Shown: positions 50,240 through 62,975, counted from the stretch's first letter. The stretch is DNA of 64,000 bases from Peromyscus leucopus (GCF_004664715.2 NC_051083.1:93711920-93775919), one strand, 5' to 3'. Translations and numbers: made by a program. Notes: generated by a model not told the origin, from the sequence alone.

Positions 50240-50410
50240 TGGTTGTTGGCTCTGACTATTCATCAGAACCATCAAAGAAGTTCTTAAAACCATTTACATT
50301 CAAGTTTTAGCCCAGACTAATTGAATTACAGGCTCTGGGGATGGGACCTTGGTATTGGACTTTTGAAAAGGCTCCCCCAAATGATTCTAGTCTCTTTCAT
50401 TTGACATTTT
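50240..50410 (+). mobile_element. MER5-like DNA transposon fragment
   Basis: TCATCAGAACCATCAAAGAAG, TTTTAGCCCAGACTAATTGAA, GGCTCTGGGGATGGGACC and CTCCCCCAAATGATTCTAG follow MER5A/B order. Confidence 0.75.
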
Positions 50411-51137
50411 CCTCTTAATAGAATAAATTATACTACAGCAGACCATTGTAGGAAGTAATTTCAGAGTTCACCACACCTCCACCTATCCTATATATATAAA
50501 TATCCACATATTAAGGCTTTCTTTAATCTTTTGATGACCAACTATCTCCCTGTGACTGTTTATTAATCATCATATCTGTAGACTTTAATCACATGACATG
50601 TCCTCAACAAATGTTGAATTTTAAATAAGGTTGTGACCTCAAATAACCTTGATAAAGCAAATAAAGATACTTCCCTCCAAAGGAGGGCCAAATGGGAACA
50701 ACCCAAAAAGCCAGAATGCCTTCTGCTTAGGGCCATCTTCCCAGAAAAAGCTCAGAATAATGAAAATGACTATAGAAATGGTTTACCACAGAGCATTTGG
50801 GGGTACTTAGCAATTCTAGTCCCATGTTTTCGAGATATGATTCTAGGCAGATGGTGAGTACCCAAATCATACTTTCTGGATTCATGAACTAATTCATTAT
50901 TAATTATAGCAATCAAACCAATATCTTTTATGCTGAGTCTACCATGTGCTTGGTGCTAGAAGAGACAGGGATGCTAAATCCTATCTCTTATAACCTGATT
51001 GAGCAGATAAACTATGGCAGTGTGGATTAACCAAATTATTGAAGGAAATTCGGGAAAGTAAATGGCAGACCTGAAGAAGAATCCAGATCAAAGAATTGGA
51101 ACTATTTTATTGCTGTTGCTTTGTTTTATTTTTTCAG

Positions 51138-51268
51138 GTTTTTGTTTTGTTTCTGAGATTAGAGTCTTACTATGTAGCACAGGCTGGCCTCAAACTCACT
51201 GCTCACCTTCCTGCCTTAGCCTCCTAAGTGCTGGAATTACAGGTGTGCGTCACCACACTCTGCTGGAA
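51138..51268 (-). mobile_element. B1 SINE, antisense
   Basis: TAGAGTCTTACTATGTAGCAC, AGGCTGGCCTCAAACTCACTG and GTGCTGGAATTACAGGTGTGC. Confidence 0.9.
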
Positions 51269-51799
51269 CTAGGTTTTAATGAAGGGATAGTGTTTAGCTG
51301 GTCAAAAGGAATATTGGGATCCCCAAAAGGTAGGAATAAGGAGGAGGTGGTGTGAAGTGGGCCTAGAAGTGGAAACAAGCCCACTGTGTGCAGGGAGCTG
51401 AGCAGAATCACCAAATACAACCAGTGGGGATGTTGGAGGTAGGTGAGGAATTAGGGTAGGTAAAATATAGGGAAGCTTGCAAGTCAGGAGAGGCTATCCA
51501 TCACTAGGCAGTCCTGAGTGCTGAAAGGCAGGCATCCTGGTTTCCATCTGATATAACCTGGATAGCCTTCCTTTATCCTAGAAGCTCACAGTGGTTGCTA
51601 TGGGAATTGATTGTAAGTAGGCTCAGGTGTCAAAGACAATGAGGCAGCAGAAAAGCCAATCAGGAAACCACTAAGCTTCAGGAGAGAACTGGAGCTCCAT
51701 CTTGCAGGAACCAAAATGTAACCTTTGACCCACTGCTCTCAATTCCCCTCCCTCCCCCCACCGAGCCTCTGGTAACTACTATTTTCCTCTATACTCCTA

Positions 51800-52075
51800 T
51801 GACAGCAACCATGTTGGATTCTGCAGTCACATAGAAGTAATAAGTTCTGGCATTCTATTGCACAAAGTGACTGTAGTTAATAATGTTTTATATTTCAAAA
51901 CACTGCCGTAGATGATTGGGAAGGTTTTACCACAAAGAAATGACAAAGAGTTTGAAGTGCTGGTTACTCTGATCTGATCATTCTACATGTATACATGCAT
52001 CAAAATATCACATCTCACTCCTAAATATGCATTACTACTATGCATCAAAATAAAAATTTACAAAACTGGAGCCCT
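51800..52075 (+). mobile_element. L1M-type LINE 3' terminus
   Basis: AGTAATAAGTTCTGGCATTCT, TGACTGTAGTTAATAATGTTT, TTTTACCACAAAGAAATGACA and GTATACATGCATCAAAATATC match the sense 3' end of L1M elements. Confidence 0.88.
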
Positions 52076-52459
52076 ATCTTGCCATGAAATATTAACATTT
52101 GGCCCTATATACTTGACTTCGACCAAAATATGAGTGATCACAACCCTGAAATCTGTGCTAATAGAGCCACCAAATTAAAAAATGCTCAGAGAATCAGCAG
52201 CTGCTGAATTCAGCCCTGAGGGAGAGGCAGGCTCTCTCTTCCATTCCTTATTCCACCTAGCTTCTGGTTTCATATTTGCTTCGAGGGGCTTGCAGTGGCC
52301 CCAGAGGTACTTAACAATTCCAGTCCCGTGTTTCAAGCCAAAATTCATCTTAGCCAGAAAGGGTGCTTGTTGCAAAATTAGACTCCCAGATGCTGGGAGG
52401 AGAAATCGGGTCAGTGAAGAGCTCAGATGTTTCATCTTTAAGGTACTCAATTAATCTAG

Positions 52460-52620
52460 GCTTAATGGGTTAGGACATCTTCACCAGTTTGGCTTCTTGG
52501 GCCCCACTCTCCGAGGGATTCTGATGTCTAAGTGGTATTGGGCCTAGGCCTGGGCTTTTGTATTTTAATAACCATTCTTTGGTGGTTCTTATTATTGGGT
52601 AAGTTTTAGAAAGAGTGGGT
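52460..52620 (+). mobile_element. MER5-like DNA transposon fragment
   Basis: TTCTTGGGCCCCACTCTCCGA, GGATTCTGATGTCTAAGTGG and GCCTGGGCTTTTGTATTTTAA are MER5A-type blocks. Confidence 0.65.
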
Positions 52621-54008
52621 TAGTACATGCTAATGTTAGTAAAGGGGTGAACATGTTTGTAAAGAACTATATAGTAAATATTTTAGTATTTATAAAATAA
52701 ACACACTAACCCCAAAGCAGCCACAGGTGATACCTAAATGAAGATCATGACTTTGTTCCAATCAAAATTTATTTATAAGAACATGTAGTGGACAAGATTT
52801 GGCCCAGGCAGGCCTGTCACTCCCTGGGCCCTAAAGCATTGGTTTGCATGTTTCACTATTGTAAGTCAAAGTATTACAACCTTTAGGCCCCACAGCTCAG
52901 CAGATGATGTGGGACGGGAAGACCTTTATGAGCCACTTTGTGTCCCTCTGGATGTCAGACTTCACCTGTATCCAAGCATCAGGCTAGACATGACTCTGAT
53001 ATCTAGCAGAGAGCAGCTGGCAATGAGTGAGTCACCATCAGCAACTGAGACTGAAGACTGAGAATAGGACGGAGTCTTCGAGACCAAGAAGACAAGGGTC
53101 AATGAGGAATGAGGCATAAACAAGCTGAAAATAGCTCTGAAACAGACACAGCGAACTGATTCTCATCCCTGAAAACGCCGCAATTCTGCTTCCTTTGTGG
53201 GTTTGCTCCTGTAAATACCTGAGTTTTCTTCCACGTGGTGGTATCAGCGTTCCTAGGACTGGTTGTAATTTAGATTTTCATAGGAACAGCAACACTGTTG
53301 GCCTCTCCAAATGTGTGTATACATAAAACAGCATGTTCCTTGTTCAAATCTATTGCACAGGACAAAGGTAGACCCAGAACCTGCGACAGAAATGTCAGCC
53401 TGCTGCAAAGAGGACTAATCAGGGTTCAGCAGATTGGAGTTCTGCTTCTTTGGATCTACTGAGGCAGCCCCGTCCTGCTTTCTCTGAACCTCTGTTTCTC
53501 ATGCAAAACTGGATGGTGGGCTGTGTGGCCCACTCAGCTCCCTGAGATGCCTTGCTCCATTCTGTGAAAACTGACATGGAAAAACAGACAGCATGTGATT
53601 TCAGAGAAGGGAGGTGGACAAGTGGCTAGCAGGTCAAACAAAGAGTCCACTAGGTTTGCACTTGTGGCATCTTAGTAAAAAAGAGGCGACTGAAAATTGC
53701 GTCAAGCCGAGTTGTCCAAACAGAGAGGCCTGCAGATTGATCTGGTCCATCCCCTTTGCTTCTGTCTCTGTCTGAAGCCCCTCACCCCCCCCACACACAC
53801 CCAGGATTTAAGCACCCAGATGTGGAACATACAAAGACATTGATCTCATGAACAATCACCACTGTAATCGCTTTCGGCATCCGTCTCCAGCCTGGATTTT
53901 CTATTGTCTGCTGCCAGCAAATTGCCCCTCACCCCCATGCCTCAGGATGAGAACTGTGATATTCCTTGGCTGCAGGTTTAAAAAAATTGGACAGGAGACC
54001 CTGTCTCA
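52621..54008. other. Intronic sequence, nothing recognised
   Basis: Repeat-poor for this intron. A CCACGTGG E-box palindrome lies at 53232-53239. No exon is supported. Confidence 0.4.
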
Positions 54009-54015
54009 AAACACA

Positions 54016-54016
<1 letters not shown>

Positions 54017-54065
<49 letters not shown>
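54017..54065. repeat. Dinucleotide microsatellite (CA)n
   Basis: About 49 uninterrupted bases after an AGACCCTGTCTCAAAACACAC end of B1 type. Confidence 0.98.
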
Positions 54066-54067
<2 letters not shown>

Positions 54068-54639
54068 ATGTTCTGGCTATAACCTATGTAATTGGCCTGG
54101 GGTGGGGTCTGGACCTTGGAGGCTTTTCAAACCTCTTCCAAGCATTTCTTCTGTGTGGCCAGAACCAAGACCCACTGCTGGAGTTCCCGCTGGACTGAGG
54201 TAGAAAAAGTGAATTTTTATGATCTGTGCTCTGTGGGAGATGTGATTGTTGACCCTATTGAACATAGCTAGGCCCAAAGCTGACATGATGAAGACAGTTT
54301 GTTTCTGATGTGCCTTTTTCTTAGGACTCAGCCCTCCTGTGGCTGCTCTGGTAAAAGAATCCTAGCCACGGTGTAAATGGCATATAATAGCTTAATGTAC
54401 TGCCTTAATGTACAGCTGGAATGGACCTTTGGGGTTTAATACAAAGGAATCCCTGATGGAAAGACTCACAGGCTTTATGGCAAGGCCCATGGAAGACGTA
54501 TTTAAAGTGGCCCCGACCCTGAACCTCAGTCCTCATCTCAGTAAATGACAACCCTGCTCTTCCTATGGACTTCTCTCTTTCTCGCTCCCCATATCTAACC
54601 CATCAATGTATGATCTTGGTTCAGTCTTCAAAATATATC

Positions 54640-55130
54640 CAGAATAGACTCACTTTGATCATTTTCATTCCTGTCATCCTAGCTCATGCCAGCATTACAT
54701 TTGAAGAGTCTCACTGCAATAACAAATACTGCATTTAGCCACACCTAACTGGTCTTACCATTAACCTCCTATACTCCACTTTCCTCACAGCAGCCAGAGG
54801 CATACACATACATCAAACCCCATCTACTTAAAACTAACCAGTAGAATGAAATCCAGAGTTCTCACCATGACTTACAAGGTCCTACATGATTCGGCTTTCA
54901 GCTGCCTCTTAGAGCATGTCCCCTCGGGTCCCCATTCCAGAACTGTATTCCAGTTACAGGGATTCCTGTCCACCTCAATCCTATGCCCACCTCAGGGGCT
55001 TCACTATTATTTTTGGTCAGCAACCTCTCTCTCCTGGTAGCCTCATAGCATCTCTGCCTTGTTTCCTTTGGGTCTCTGACAAATGTCACCTTTGCAGATA
55101 GTTCTTCCCTAACCATAAGATGTAAAATAC
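54640..55130 (+). mobile_element. L2 LINE fragment
   Basis: AATGAAATCCAGAGTTCTCAC, CATGACTTACAAGGTCCTACA, CTCAGGGGCTTCACTATTATT and CAAATGTCACCTTTGCAGATA follow the L2 3' coding region in sense. Short chance frames occur in it. Confidence 0.75.
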
Positions 55131-55199
55131 TTCCCCCTCCCCTAGAATGTGTTTGTGTATGTGTACATGTGTGTTTGTATCCAATACATATGTTCCCAA

Positions 55200-55900
55200 A
55201 GGAATTGAAACCAATGTCTCGAGGAGATACTCATACTCATGTTCCCTTAGAACTGTTCACAGTCCTCAAGATATGGAGCCAATCTAAGTGTCTGTAGACA
55301 GAGGAAAAGGCAAATAAATTGTGGTACATATAAAGGACAGAATATTATCCTGATTCTAAAGGAAGGAAACTGTCTGGAGGCTCTGGGTGCAGTCTTTCCG
55401 CATTGCAAGGGGAATCAAAAGCAAATTCTGTCATTTGTTACATGCATGAACCTGGAGGACATTGTGTTACATGAACTAAGCCAGGCACAGAAAAATAAAG
55501 ACCTTATGATCTCATTGATACATGAAAACCAAAAATAGGAGAGTCACAGACACAGAGTAGAACAGTGGTAACCAAGAGCTGGGGGCCGCCGGGCGTTGGT
55601 GGCGCACGCCTTTAATCCCAGCACTCGGGAGGCAGAGCCAGGCGGATCTCTGTGAGTTCGAGGCCAGCCTGGGCTACCAAGTGAGCTCCAGGAAAGGCGC
55701 AAAGCTACACAGAGAAACCCTGTCTCGAAAAACCAAAAAAAAAAAAAAAAAAAAAAAAGAGCTGGGGGCCAAAGGGGAGGACAGGGAGATGCTGTTCAGA
55801 GTCCCAAGTGGCAGGTAGAATACATTGGTTTAGATCTAGTGCAAAGTTAAGAATAACGCGATTGGAGGTTTCAAAACTGCGAAAATAGCAATCAATCCTA
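55200..55900 (+). mobile_element. L1M-type LINE fragment, interrupted by a B1
   Basis: TCCTCAAGATATGGAGCCAAT, GCATGAACCTGGAGGACATTG, AAGCCAGGCACAGAAAAATAA and GGTAACCAAGAGCTGGGGGCC belong to the L1M 3' part. The element resumes after the B1 with the duplicated AAGAGCTGGGGGCC. Confidence 0.85.
55588..55756 (+). mobile_element. Young full-length B1 SINE with perfect target-site duplication
   Basis: It starts GCCGGGCGTTGGTGGCGCAC and keeps most CpGs, ending in about 20 A. The 14 bases AAGAGCTGGGGGCC occur exactly at 55574-55587 and 55757-55770. The right half reads GGAAAGGCGCAAAGCTACAC. The intact CpGs, pure A tail and perfect duplication make it the youngest-looking mobile element in the window. 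Confidence 0.97.
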
Positions 55901-56035
55901 CTATGCCCGCCCTTGCCATTCTCTTGTGTAGTCCTTTATGCCCTGCTTTATTCTTTTTTCTTACCACAGCCACCCCTTAGCTGCAAGGCTATTCCAAGCC
56001 CCCAAGTGGATGCCTGTAACATGCACAGAACTGAA

Positions 56036-56094
56036 ATATATATATATATATATGTGTATATATATAATATATACATATATATACATATATATAT
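56036..56094. repeat. (TA)n-rich palindromic array
   Basis: About 59 bases of TA with TG and CA variants, strongly self-complementary. It can form cruciform or hairpin structure and produces chance Tyr-Ile frames on both strands. Confidence 0.95.
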
Positions 56095-56196
56095 TGACTT
56101 TTCATATAAAGAGAGAATAAGGTTTGTAAGGTTTGATTTATAAATTAGGCATAGTAAGAGGTTAACAACAATAACATTATGAAACAAAACAATTAA

Positions 56197-56335
56197 GAGA
56201 GAGGTGTGGCACATGCCTTTAATCCCAGCACTCAGAATGCAGAGGCAGACTGATCTCTGCCTCCAAGGCCACCCTGGTCTACAGAGCTAGCTCCAGAACA
56301 ACCAGGGCTACACAAAGTAACTGTCTCAAAAAACA
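56197..56335 (+). mobile_element. B1 SINE
   Basis: GGTGTGGCACATGCCTTTAAT, CTCAGAATGCAGAGGCAGAC and ACAACCAGGGCTACACAAAG. Confidence 0.9.
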
Positions 56336-56480
56336 GGGCGGGGGAGAAAGAAAGATAGAGAACAATTTTAACAATAACAAAAATTTATTTTAAATGTGTT
56401 AATTGTTTCTGGAATTTCCCATATTATATTTTTGAACTGAAGTTAATAATCAGTCACTATAATCACAGATGAAACTGAAA

Positions 56481-56625
56481 GCTGGGCATGATGGCACATG
56501 CCTATAATCCCAGAACTTGGATACTGGCGTTAGGAGGACCAGAACTCCAAGGTCATCCTTGACTACATAGTGAGTTCAAGGCTTGTCTAGCTTCCATGAC
56601 ACACTGTATCAAAAGAAAAAAAAAG
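56481..56625 (+). mobile_element. B1 SINE
   Basis: GCTGGGCATGATGGCACATGC, AACTCCAAGGTCATCCTTGAC and TACATAGTGAGTTCAAGGC, then an A-rich tail. Confidence 0.85.
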
Positions 56626-56687
56626 AGCAAAACATAAAATTGCAGAAAGAACTACCGTAGTTATGTGCTACATAAAATATATTTATT

Positions 56688-56790
56688 AGCCAGACATAGC
56701 TCTATACATTTGTAATCCTAGCACTTAGGAGGCAAAGACAAGAGCATCACAAGTTCAAAGCCAGCCTGGAATATATATATATATATATAC

Positions 56791-56825
<35 letters not shown>

Positions 56826-56845
56826 GTGAGCCCTATCTCTAAAAA
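56688..56845 (+). mobile_element. B1 SINE interrupted by a microsatellite
   Basis: AGCCAGACATAGCTCTATACA, CCTAGCACTTAGGAGGCAAAG and AAAGCCAGCCTGGAATATAT lead into a (TA)n(CATA)n tract at 56770-56825, followed by the B1 end GTGAGCCCTATCTCTAAAA. Confidence 0.82.
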
Positions 56846-57074
56846 AAAGAAAGCTTTTGTTTTAATTATCTCTTTGTCCCTGATAGAACAGACACACCAT
56901 AAAACCACAAGGCCATGGAATTCGGTCAGTCTTACTTACTCCTGTATCCCTCATCATCTAGAACATTGACAGGCAAATGACAGCTGCCCTTTAATTAATC
57001 AAATGAATAAATAAATATCCCTAAAGACATAAGATTGCCCTTCAGCATGACTCTTGCATTTCCTGGTTGCTAGA

Positions 57075-57450
57075 CTGCCTGCAGCTCAGCAGAAGACTAG
57101 AATCCACAGGGGATTGGGTTCAGGACATCCCCATAGATATGTAAATCATGGATACTCAAGTCCTTTATATGTATATATAATGGCATAGTATTTGCATGGA
57201 ACCTACCTATACCATCCAATATACTTCAAATCATCTCTAGATGACTTGGGGATTCTGAATACACAGTAAATGCTATGTAAATAGTTGTTACACTGGATTG
57301 TTTAGGGAATGAAGGCAAGAAAAATATCTGTATGTGTTCAGTACAGAGGGTTTGGTGGTGATGGTGTTGTTTCATGTATTTTTAATATGTGCTCGGTTGA
57401 GATGCAAGGATGCAAAGCTGTGGGTAACAAGGGATGACTGTGGTTTACAA
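57075..57450 (+). mobile_element. Tigger-like DNA transposon remnant
   Basis: ATGGATACTCAAGTCCTTTAT, GGCATAGTATTTGCATGGAAC, AAATCATCTCTAGATGACTTG and GCTATGTAAATAGTTGTTACA match the inverse of 16940-17335. Both are non-autonomous TcMar-Tigger type by recalled consensus. Confidence 0.75.
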
Positions 57451-58057
57451 TGTTTGCTAATCATGCTTCCTGCTGAGTTTTGGGAAAGTTTTCAAGAATA
57501 AGAGAGCCTGACTGATTCTTTGGGCATTTCATGCAGAATTGAGTAAACAAAGTGATGCAGCGTTTAGAAGTAGAAAGCCAGGGGCACTGAGCTAAATCGC
57601 ACATATCTCTCTTCCTGAATAGTTCAGAAAGTGTGGGTGAGTCATTTTGGAGAGCTGGGTTTCTTCTCTCTCAGATCTCAAAAATATTTGTTATAAGTCT
57701 CTGTTCTAGGGGCGTATCTATGAGATGAATAAGATTATTTCTGTAAGTCCTCTGGGAAGTGTGTATTCACACACAATACCATTTAAGCTGATCTCATATT
57801 AAAAAAACTGAATATGTAAAATTCAATGTATATGATTACTGAAGAATTTTTTTTTGCAAACATCCTTAGGCTTAGAGTATTCGTATGGGATTCAGTTTAT
57901 CCAAATTCAATTCATGCCCAGCTTTTACACAACACACCAATCATACAGGGAGACAATTAGCACATTGCCTTATAGCACATTACCTTGCACTTACTAGGCA
58001 ATCAATACTTCTCTATTGAGTCATGGATCATTAAGGCAAAATATCTCTGTACTAGGA

Positions 58058-58178
58058 CATTTTGTTTTTGAGACAATGTCTCACAATTGTAGTTCAGGCT
58101 GGTCTCAAACTCATAATCTGCAAGCTCAGCCTCTTGAGTTCTTGGGATTACAGGTGAGTACAACCACACTTGGTTGTA
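58058..58178 (-). mobile_element. B1 SINE, antisense
   Basis: TTTTTGAGACAATGTCTCACA, TTCAGGCTGGTCTCAAACTC and TTGGGATTACAGGTGAGTAC. It ends about 65 bases before the Frmpd3 acceptor at 58243. Confidence 0.88.
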
Positions 58179-58204
58179 TTGAGACATCTTAACTCTAATA
58201 TTAA

Positions 58205-59273
<1,069 letters not shown>

Positions 59274-59378
59274 CTAAGATACAGCTGCAGTTGTGGAAAG
59301 ACATAACAGCACTCCCAGAACGAGCAGAGAAATCAGCAGGATGCCGGGCATTTTTGTAGTTTTCAGAGGTAGAGCCAC
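59274..59378 (-). other. Candidate minus-strand exon with a 25-residue hydrophobic frame
   Basis: On the minus strand a good acceptor, TCTCTCCTTTCTTCCAG, ends at 59379. A start codon follows at 59349-59351 with A at -3, and the frame closes with TAG at 59274-59276. The peptide, MPGILLISLLVLGVLL then CLSTTAAVS, is almost entirely hydrophobic, like a signal peptide or single membrane segment. I recognise no family. It lies in the intron between the two last visible Frmpd3 exons. Chance is the leading alternative. Confidence 0.2.
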
Positions 59379-60119
59379 CTGGAAGAAAGGAGAGAGGACA
59401 CAGGTGTTGTCCTCTATTCCCCGCCTCTTTTCCTCAAGCCCAGCCCACACCTTTCTGTATCCCTGTGTGAGGAAGACTGGGACGCTCAAAGGACAACCAG
59501 AAGACGGTTTGTTTAGTTAATACTCAGGATCCATGTGAATCCCAAGAGAAGTGGTTAAAGAGACCTGACGGTTGATGATCAGCGAGGAGAGGGAACAGGA
59601 TTGAGCCCTATTTGACCTATAGGTCAAAGTGAAATGGATTGCAAGGTCCAAGTCACTGATGAGACATTGGTGTTCTGAACTGTTGAAAATTCTGAGGGCA
59701 TAAGCTTGAGTTTGCAAAATATGGACAGGTGTATCCTATCCCATCTCAAAATTTCAGTCAAGGCCAGGACACTCAGTGAAGAACTCCTGCCCTCCTCTAC
59801 CTCTTCTCTCCTTTTCTTCCTTCATCTCCTTTCCATTCTCCAAGTTCCATACCTTGCAGCTAGGCCACAGGCAGAATGAAGAGCCATCTCCAATTCAACC
59901 ATAATAGCAACTGCCCCAGGGCAGCTAGAACCTATCCAGAGTTGACTTCTCTCTCAGACAGGTACCAAGCTTGGCTTGAGACTCTGTCTAGGGGGAGAAA
60001 CACATCCGTCTTCCAACCCTCACGGTTGCTGCCTGTGTGCACCATAGCAGTCTGCTAAGACCTGGGGAGTCCAAGTCCAGGTGACTCCAGGCTGCCCCAT
60101 CATCCCCTTCCCCTTGTGT

Positions 60120-60240
60120 CTCAAGGCTTTATTAAGCAGCCAGAACAAAAATAAATCCTGTGGGCGTTCCTTGCCAACTCTATTTTTAAGCAAAATCAAT
60201 TAAGTAATTATCTAAGTCCAACCCAGTGTGCTAAATAAAA
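60120..60240. promoter_or_regulatory. Candidate MEF2/homeodomain element
   Basis: CTATTTTTAA at 60180-60189 fits the MEF2 consensus YTAWWWWTAR. It is followed by AATCAATTAAGTAATTATC, dense in homeodomain-type TAAT/ATTA cores. The 120-base stretch is free of recognised repeats. Enhancer function is inference. Confidence 0.25.
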
Positions 60241-60694
60241 CTTGCCACCGCTGAGCGTCATCAGCCTGGGGAGCTGGGCCTCAGGGCCAGGCAGGAGTGG
60301 GGCATCTCAGGACCAGAAAGGCCTGGACATCGTCATCACACTTTTCCAAACTGATATCCATGGCTTTCCTCCTTGGTTTGACCCCATTCAAACTTGCCTC
60401 CTGGCTCCCCACCACTGTCAGCCACACCCAAGCTCAGGAGGACTTGCTTATTTGGTACTTTGTCCACAACAGCGGCTGGATCTGAACTGTTCTCCTCTGC
60501 CTTCTCTAATAATCTATACCAACTATCTCATTCAAAACTCAGAATTCAATTCGCCTTACATAGAAGCCTCACCTGCCTTATACCAGTTTGTTTGAGATTC
60601 ATAATATTCAGACAATCCAGGGGTTGGCAACAAGAATGCAAGTTAGACTCTCTCTGTCTCTCTGTCTCTCTCTGTCTCTCTCTCCTCACTCTCT

Positions 60695-60800
60695 TTGAAA
60701 CAGAGTCTCAGTGTGTATCCCTGACTGTCCTAGAACTCCCTATGTATACCCGGCTGACCTCCAACTCACAGAGACCCACCTGCCTCTGCCTCTCAGTTGC
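60695..60800 (-). mobile_element. B1 SINE fragment, antisense
   Basis: TTGAAACAGAGTCTCAGTGTG, TGTCCTAGAACTCCCTATGTA and GACCTCCAACTCACAGAGACC. A (TCTCTG)n run precedes it. Confidence 0.85.
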
Positions 60801-60999
60801 TTAGATGGGCCCACCAGGCCCATCTCGGGGCCTCGAGTTTTGCTTTAGCTCCCTGGGTTCTCAGCAGGAGCTGATGATGCAATAAGGCTGCCACTTAGTT
60901 AAAGAATCTGGCCATCTATACACTACAAGCACCCATAGAATGGATGCTGCTGGACCCAGGAAATGTGTGCATCCTCTTTGTGAATTTAATCATTCAAGT

Positions 61000-61090
61000 A
61001 AGCATATAGTAAGCACCTATTGTTCATTCATTTAGCAGTCACTTATTCAACACCAACTATGTGCCAGGCATGCTATTCATTGTTGGCACC
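61000..61090 (+). mobile_element. Old mammalian repeat fragment
   Basis: CAACACCAACTATGTGCCAGG resembles the start of the copy at 28260. Confidence 0.5.
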
Positions 61091-61169
61091 ACAAAAATGA
61101 CTAGATGTGGTCTTTGTGCTCTGATTTTACTGTTTGATTATAAATGACAAATGTTCTTTAAATATTGCT

Positions 61170-61310
61170 GGACGCTAGGTATGGTGATATACGTCTGTAG
61201 TCCTAGAACTCAGAGGGAAAAGAAAAAAGAAAAAAGGGACCAGTCTAGACTACATAGCCAGTTACTCTGGGCTGTATAACAGGACACTGTCTTGAAAATA
61301 AATAAATAAA
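61170..61310 (+). mobile_element. B1 SINE (old, with A/G-rich insertion)
   Basis: GCTAGGTATGGTGATATACGT, TAGTCCTAGAACTCAGAGGG and GACCAGTCTAGACTACATAGC. The tail is an (AAAT)n/(GAAT)n run at 61297-61325. Confidence 0.75.
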
Positions 61311-61329
61311 TGAATGAATGAATGATTAT

Positions 61330-61414
61330 TGTGCATGGTAGCACACATTTGTAATCTTAGCACTTTGGAGTTAGAAAAGGGAGAGTTGTGAATTTGAGAC
61401 CAGCCTGTCACAAA

Positions 61415-61466
<52 letters not shown>
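61330..61466 (+). mobile_element. B1 SINE fragment ending in (GT)n
   Basis: GTGCATGGTAGCACACATTTG, TCTTAGCACTTTGGAGTTAG and TTTGAGACCAGCCTGTCAC. Pure (GT)n occupies 61417-61466. Confidence 0.8.
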
Positions 61467-61468
<2 letters not shown>

Positions 61469-61808
61469 CACTGAGAAAGGAGTATGTAAGTTGCTATAGG
61501 AAAACATGGGAAGATTAGATCTCATGATATTGGACCAAAGCTTTACAAAACACTTATTTGAGCTTGATTTTGAAGGTTGAATAGGAGCTTGCAGGGAGAG
61601 AAAGAGGAAGGCAGAGAGAATGACCATTATTAAATTGAATTTCTGTTAAGTGAGAAATTCACATTCACCATATATAAATGAAGCCCTGTGCCCAGAAAAC
61701 TTCTGCTAAGGAATTATCGGGTGTTCAGACACGGACTCTGCCAGTGGTTCCGAATCAGGATCAGTGAAGCCCACTTTCAAAGAGCTTTTGGGAATGTTTT
61801 GGGAATGA

Positions 61809-61810
<2 letters not shown>

Positions 61811-61861
<51 letters not shown>
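61811..61861. repeat. Dinucleotide microsatellite (TG)n
   Basis: About 51 uninterrupted bases, the second long GT array within 400 bases. Confidence 0.98.
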
Positions 61862-61864
<3 letters not shown>

Positions 61865-62039
61865 ATGTGCACTTAGTATCTCAGGGAGAGAGACACTCAG
61901 AGCCCTGAAGGGAGTAAGCCAGTCCCGGAATAATGAATTGTCAGAGCCCTGGAGGCATGAAAGAAGTAGAGCTTCTAGCAATGGTAAGACATGAATCCAG
62001 AGAGGCAGACAGAGTCCAGGTCAAAAAGGATGTAAAGAA

Positions 62040-62165
62040 CTAGGCATGGTGGCACACACCCTTAAGCCCAGCACTTGGGAGACAGAGGCAGGGGCCAGCC
62101 TGGTCTACTTGATGAGTTACAGACTAGCTGGGGCTACATGGTAAGAACCTGTCTCTCAAAGTCAA
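62040..62165 (+). mobile_element. B1 SINE
   Basis: TAGGCATGGTGGCACACACCC, CCCAGCACTTGGGAGACAGAG and AGCTGGGGCTACATGGTAAG. Confidence 0.88.
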
Positions 62166-62174
62166 ACAGAAAAG

Positions 62175-62265
62175 GGACCTAAGGAGATAGCAAAGTGGCT
62201 CAGCAGTGGGGTGCTTGCCTGGCGTGGGCAAGGCTCTAGGCACCATCCCGAGCACCAGAGAATGG
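62175..62265 (+). mobile_element. ID/B4-like SINE head
   Basis: AGCAAAGTGGCTCAGCAGTGG, GTGCTTGCCTGGCGTGGGCAA and CACCATCCCGAGCACCAG follow the tRNA-derived ID head. Confidence 0.65.
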
Positions 62266-62416
62266 CAGAATAAAGGCAAACATGGGTTTGTGAAGGGCCT
62301 GGTGGGAAAAGAAGTATCTGGAGATAAACCGGGGTGTGTGAAGTGGTCCCAAAGAAGACTCTTCATGAGCTGTCCATGCTGTGTATAATGGTCTCTACTG
62401 ATCCAGTGCTGTGTAA

Positions 62417-62863
<447 letters not shown>

Positions 62864-62974
62864 TGATCTGTGCTCTCGAGTGTGAGGCTGCGAAAATGTA
62901 TAATCCTCATATGAGGCTGGTAGTAGAAAACTGCATGCCCAGCTGTGTGCTAATTGTTGTAAAAATGTGTGTGT

Positions 62975-62975
<1 letters not shown>

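Noticed and set aside
55913..56214. Tyr/Ile-rich frames near 56 kb
   Set aside because: Translation of the (TA)n array on both strands.
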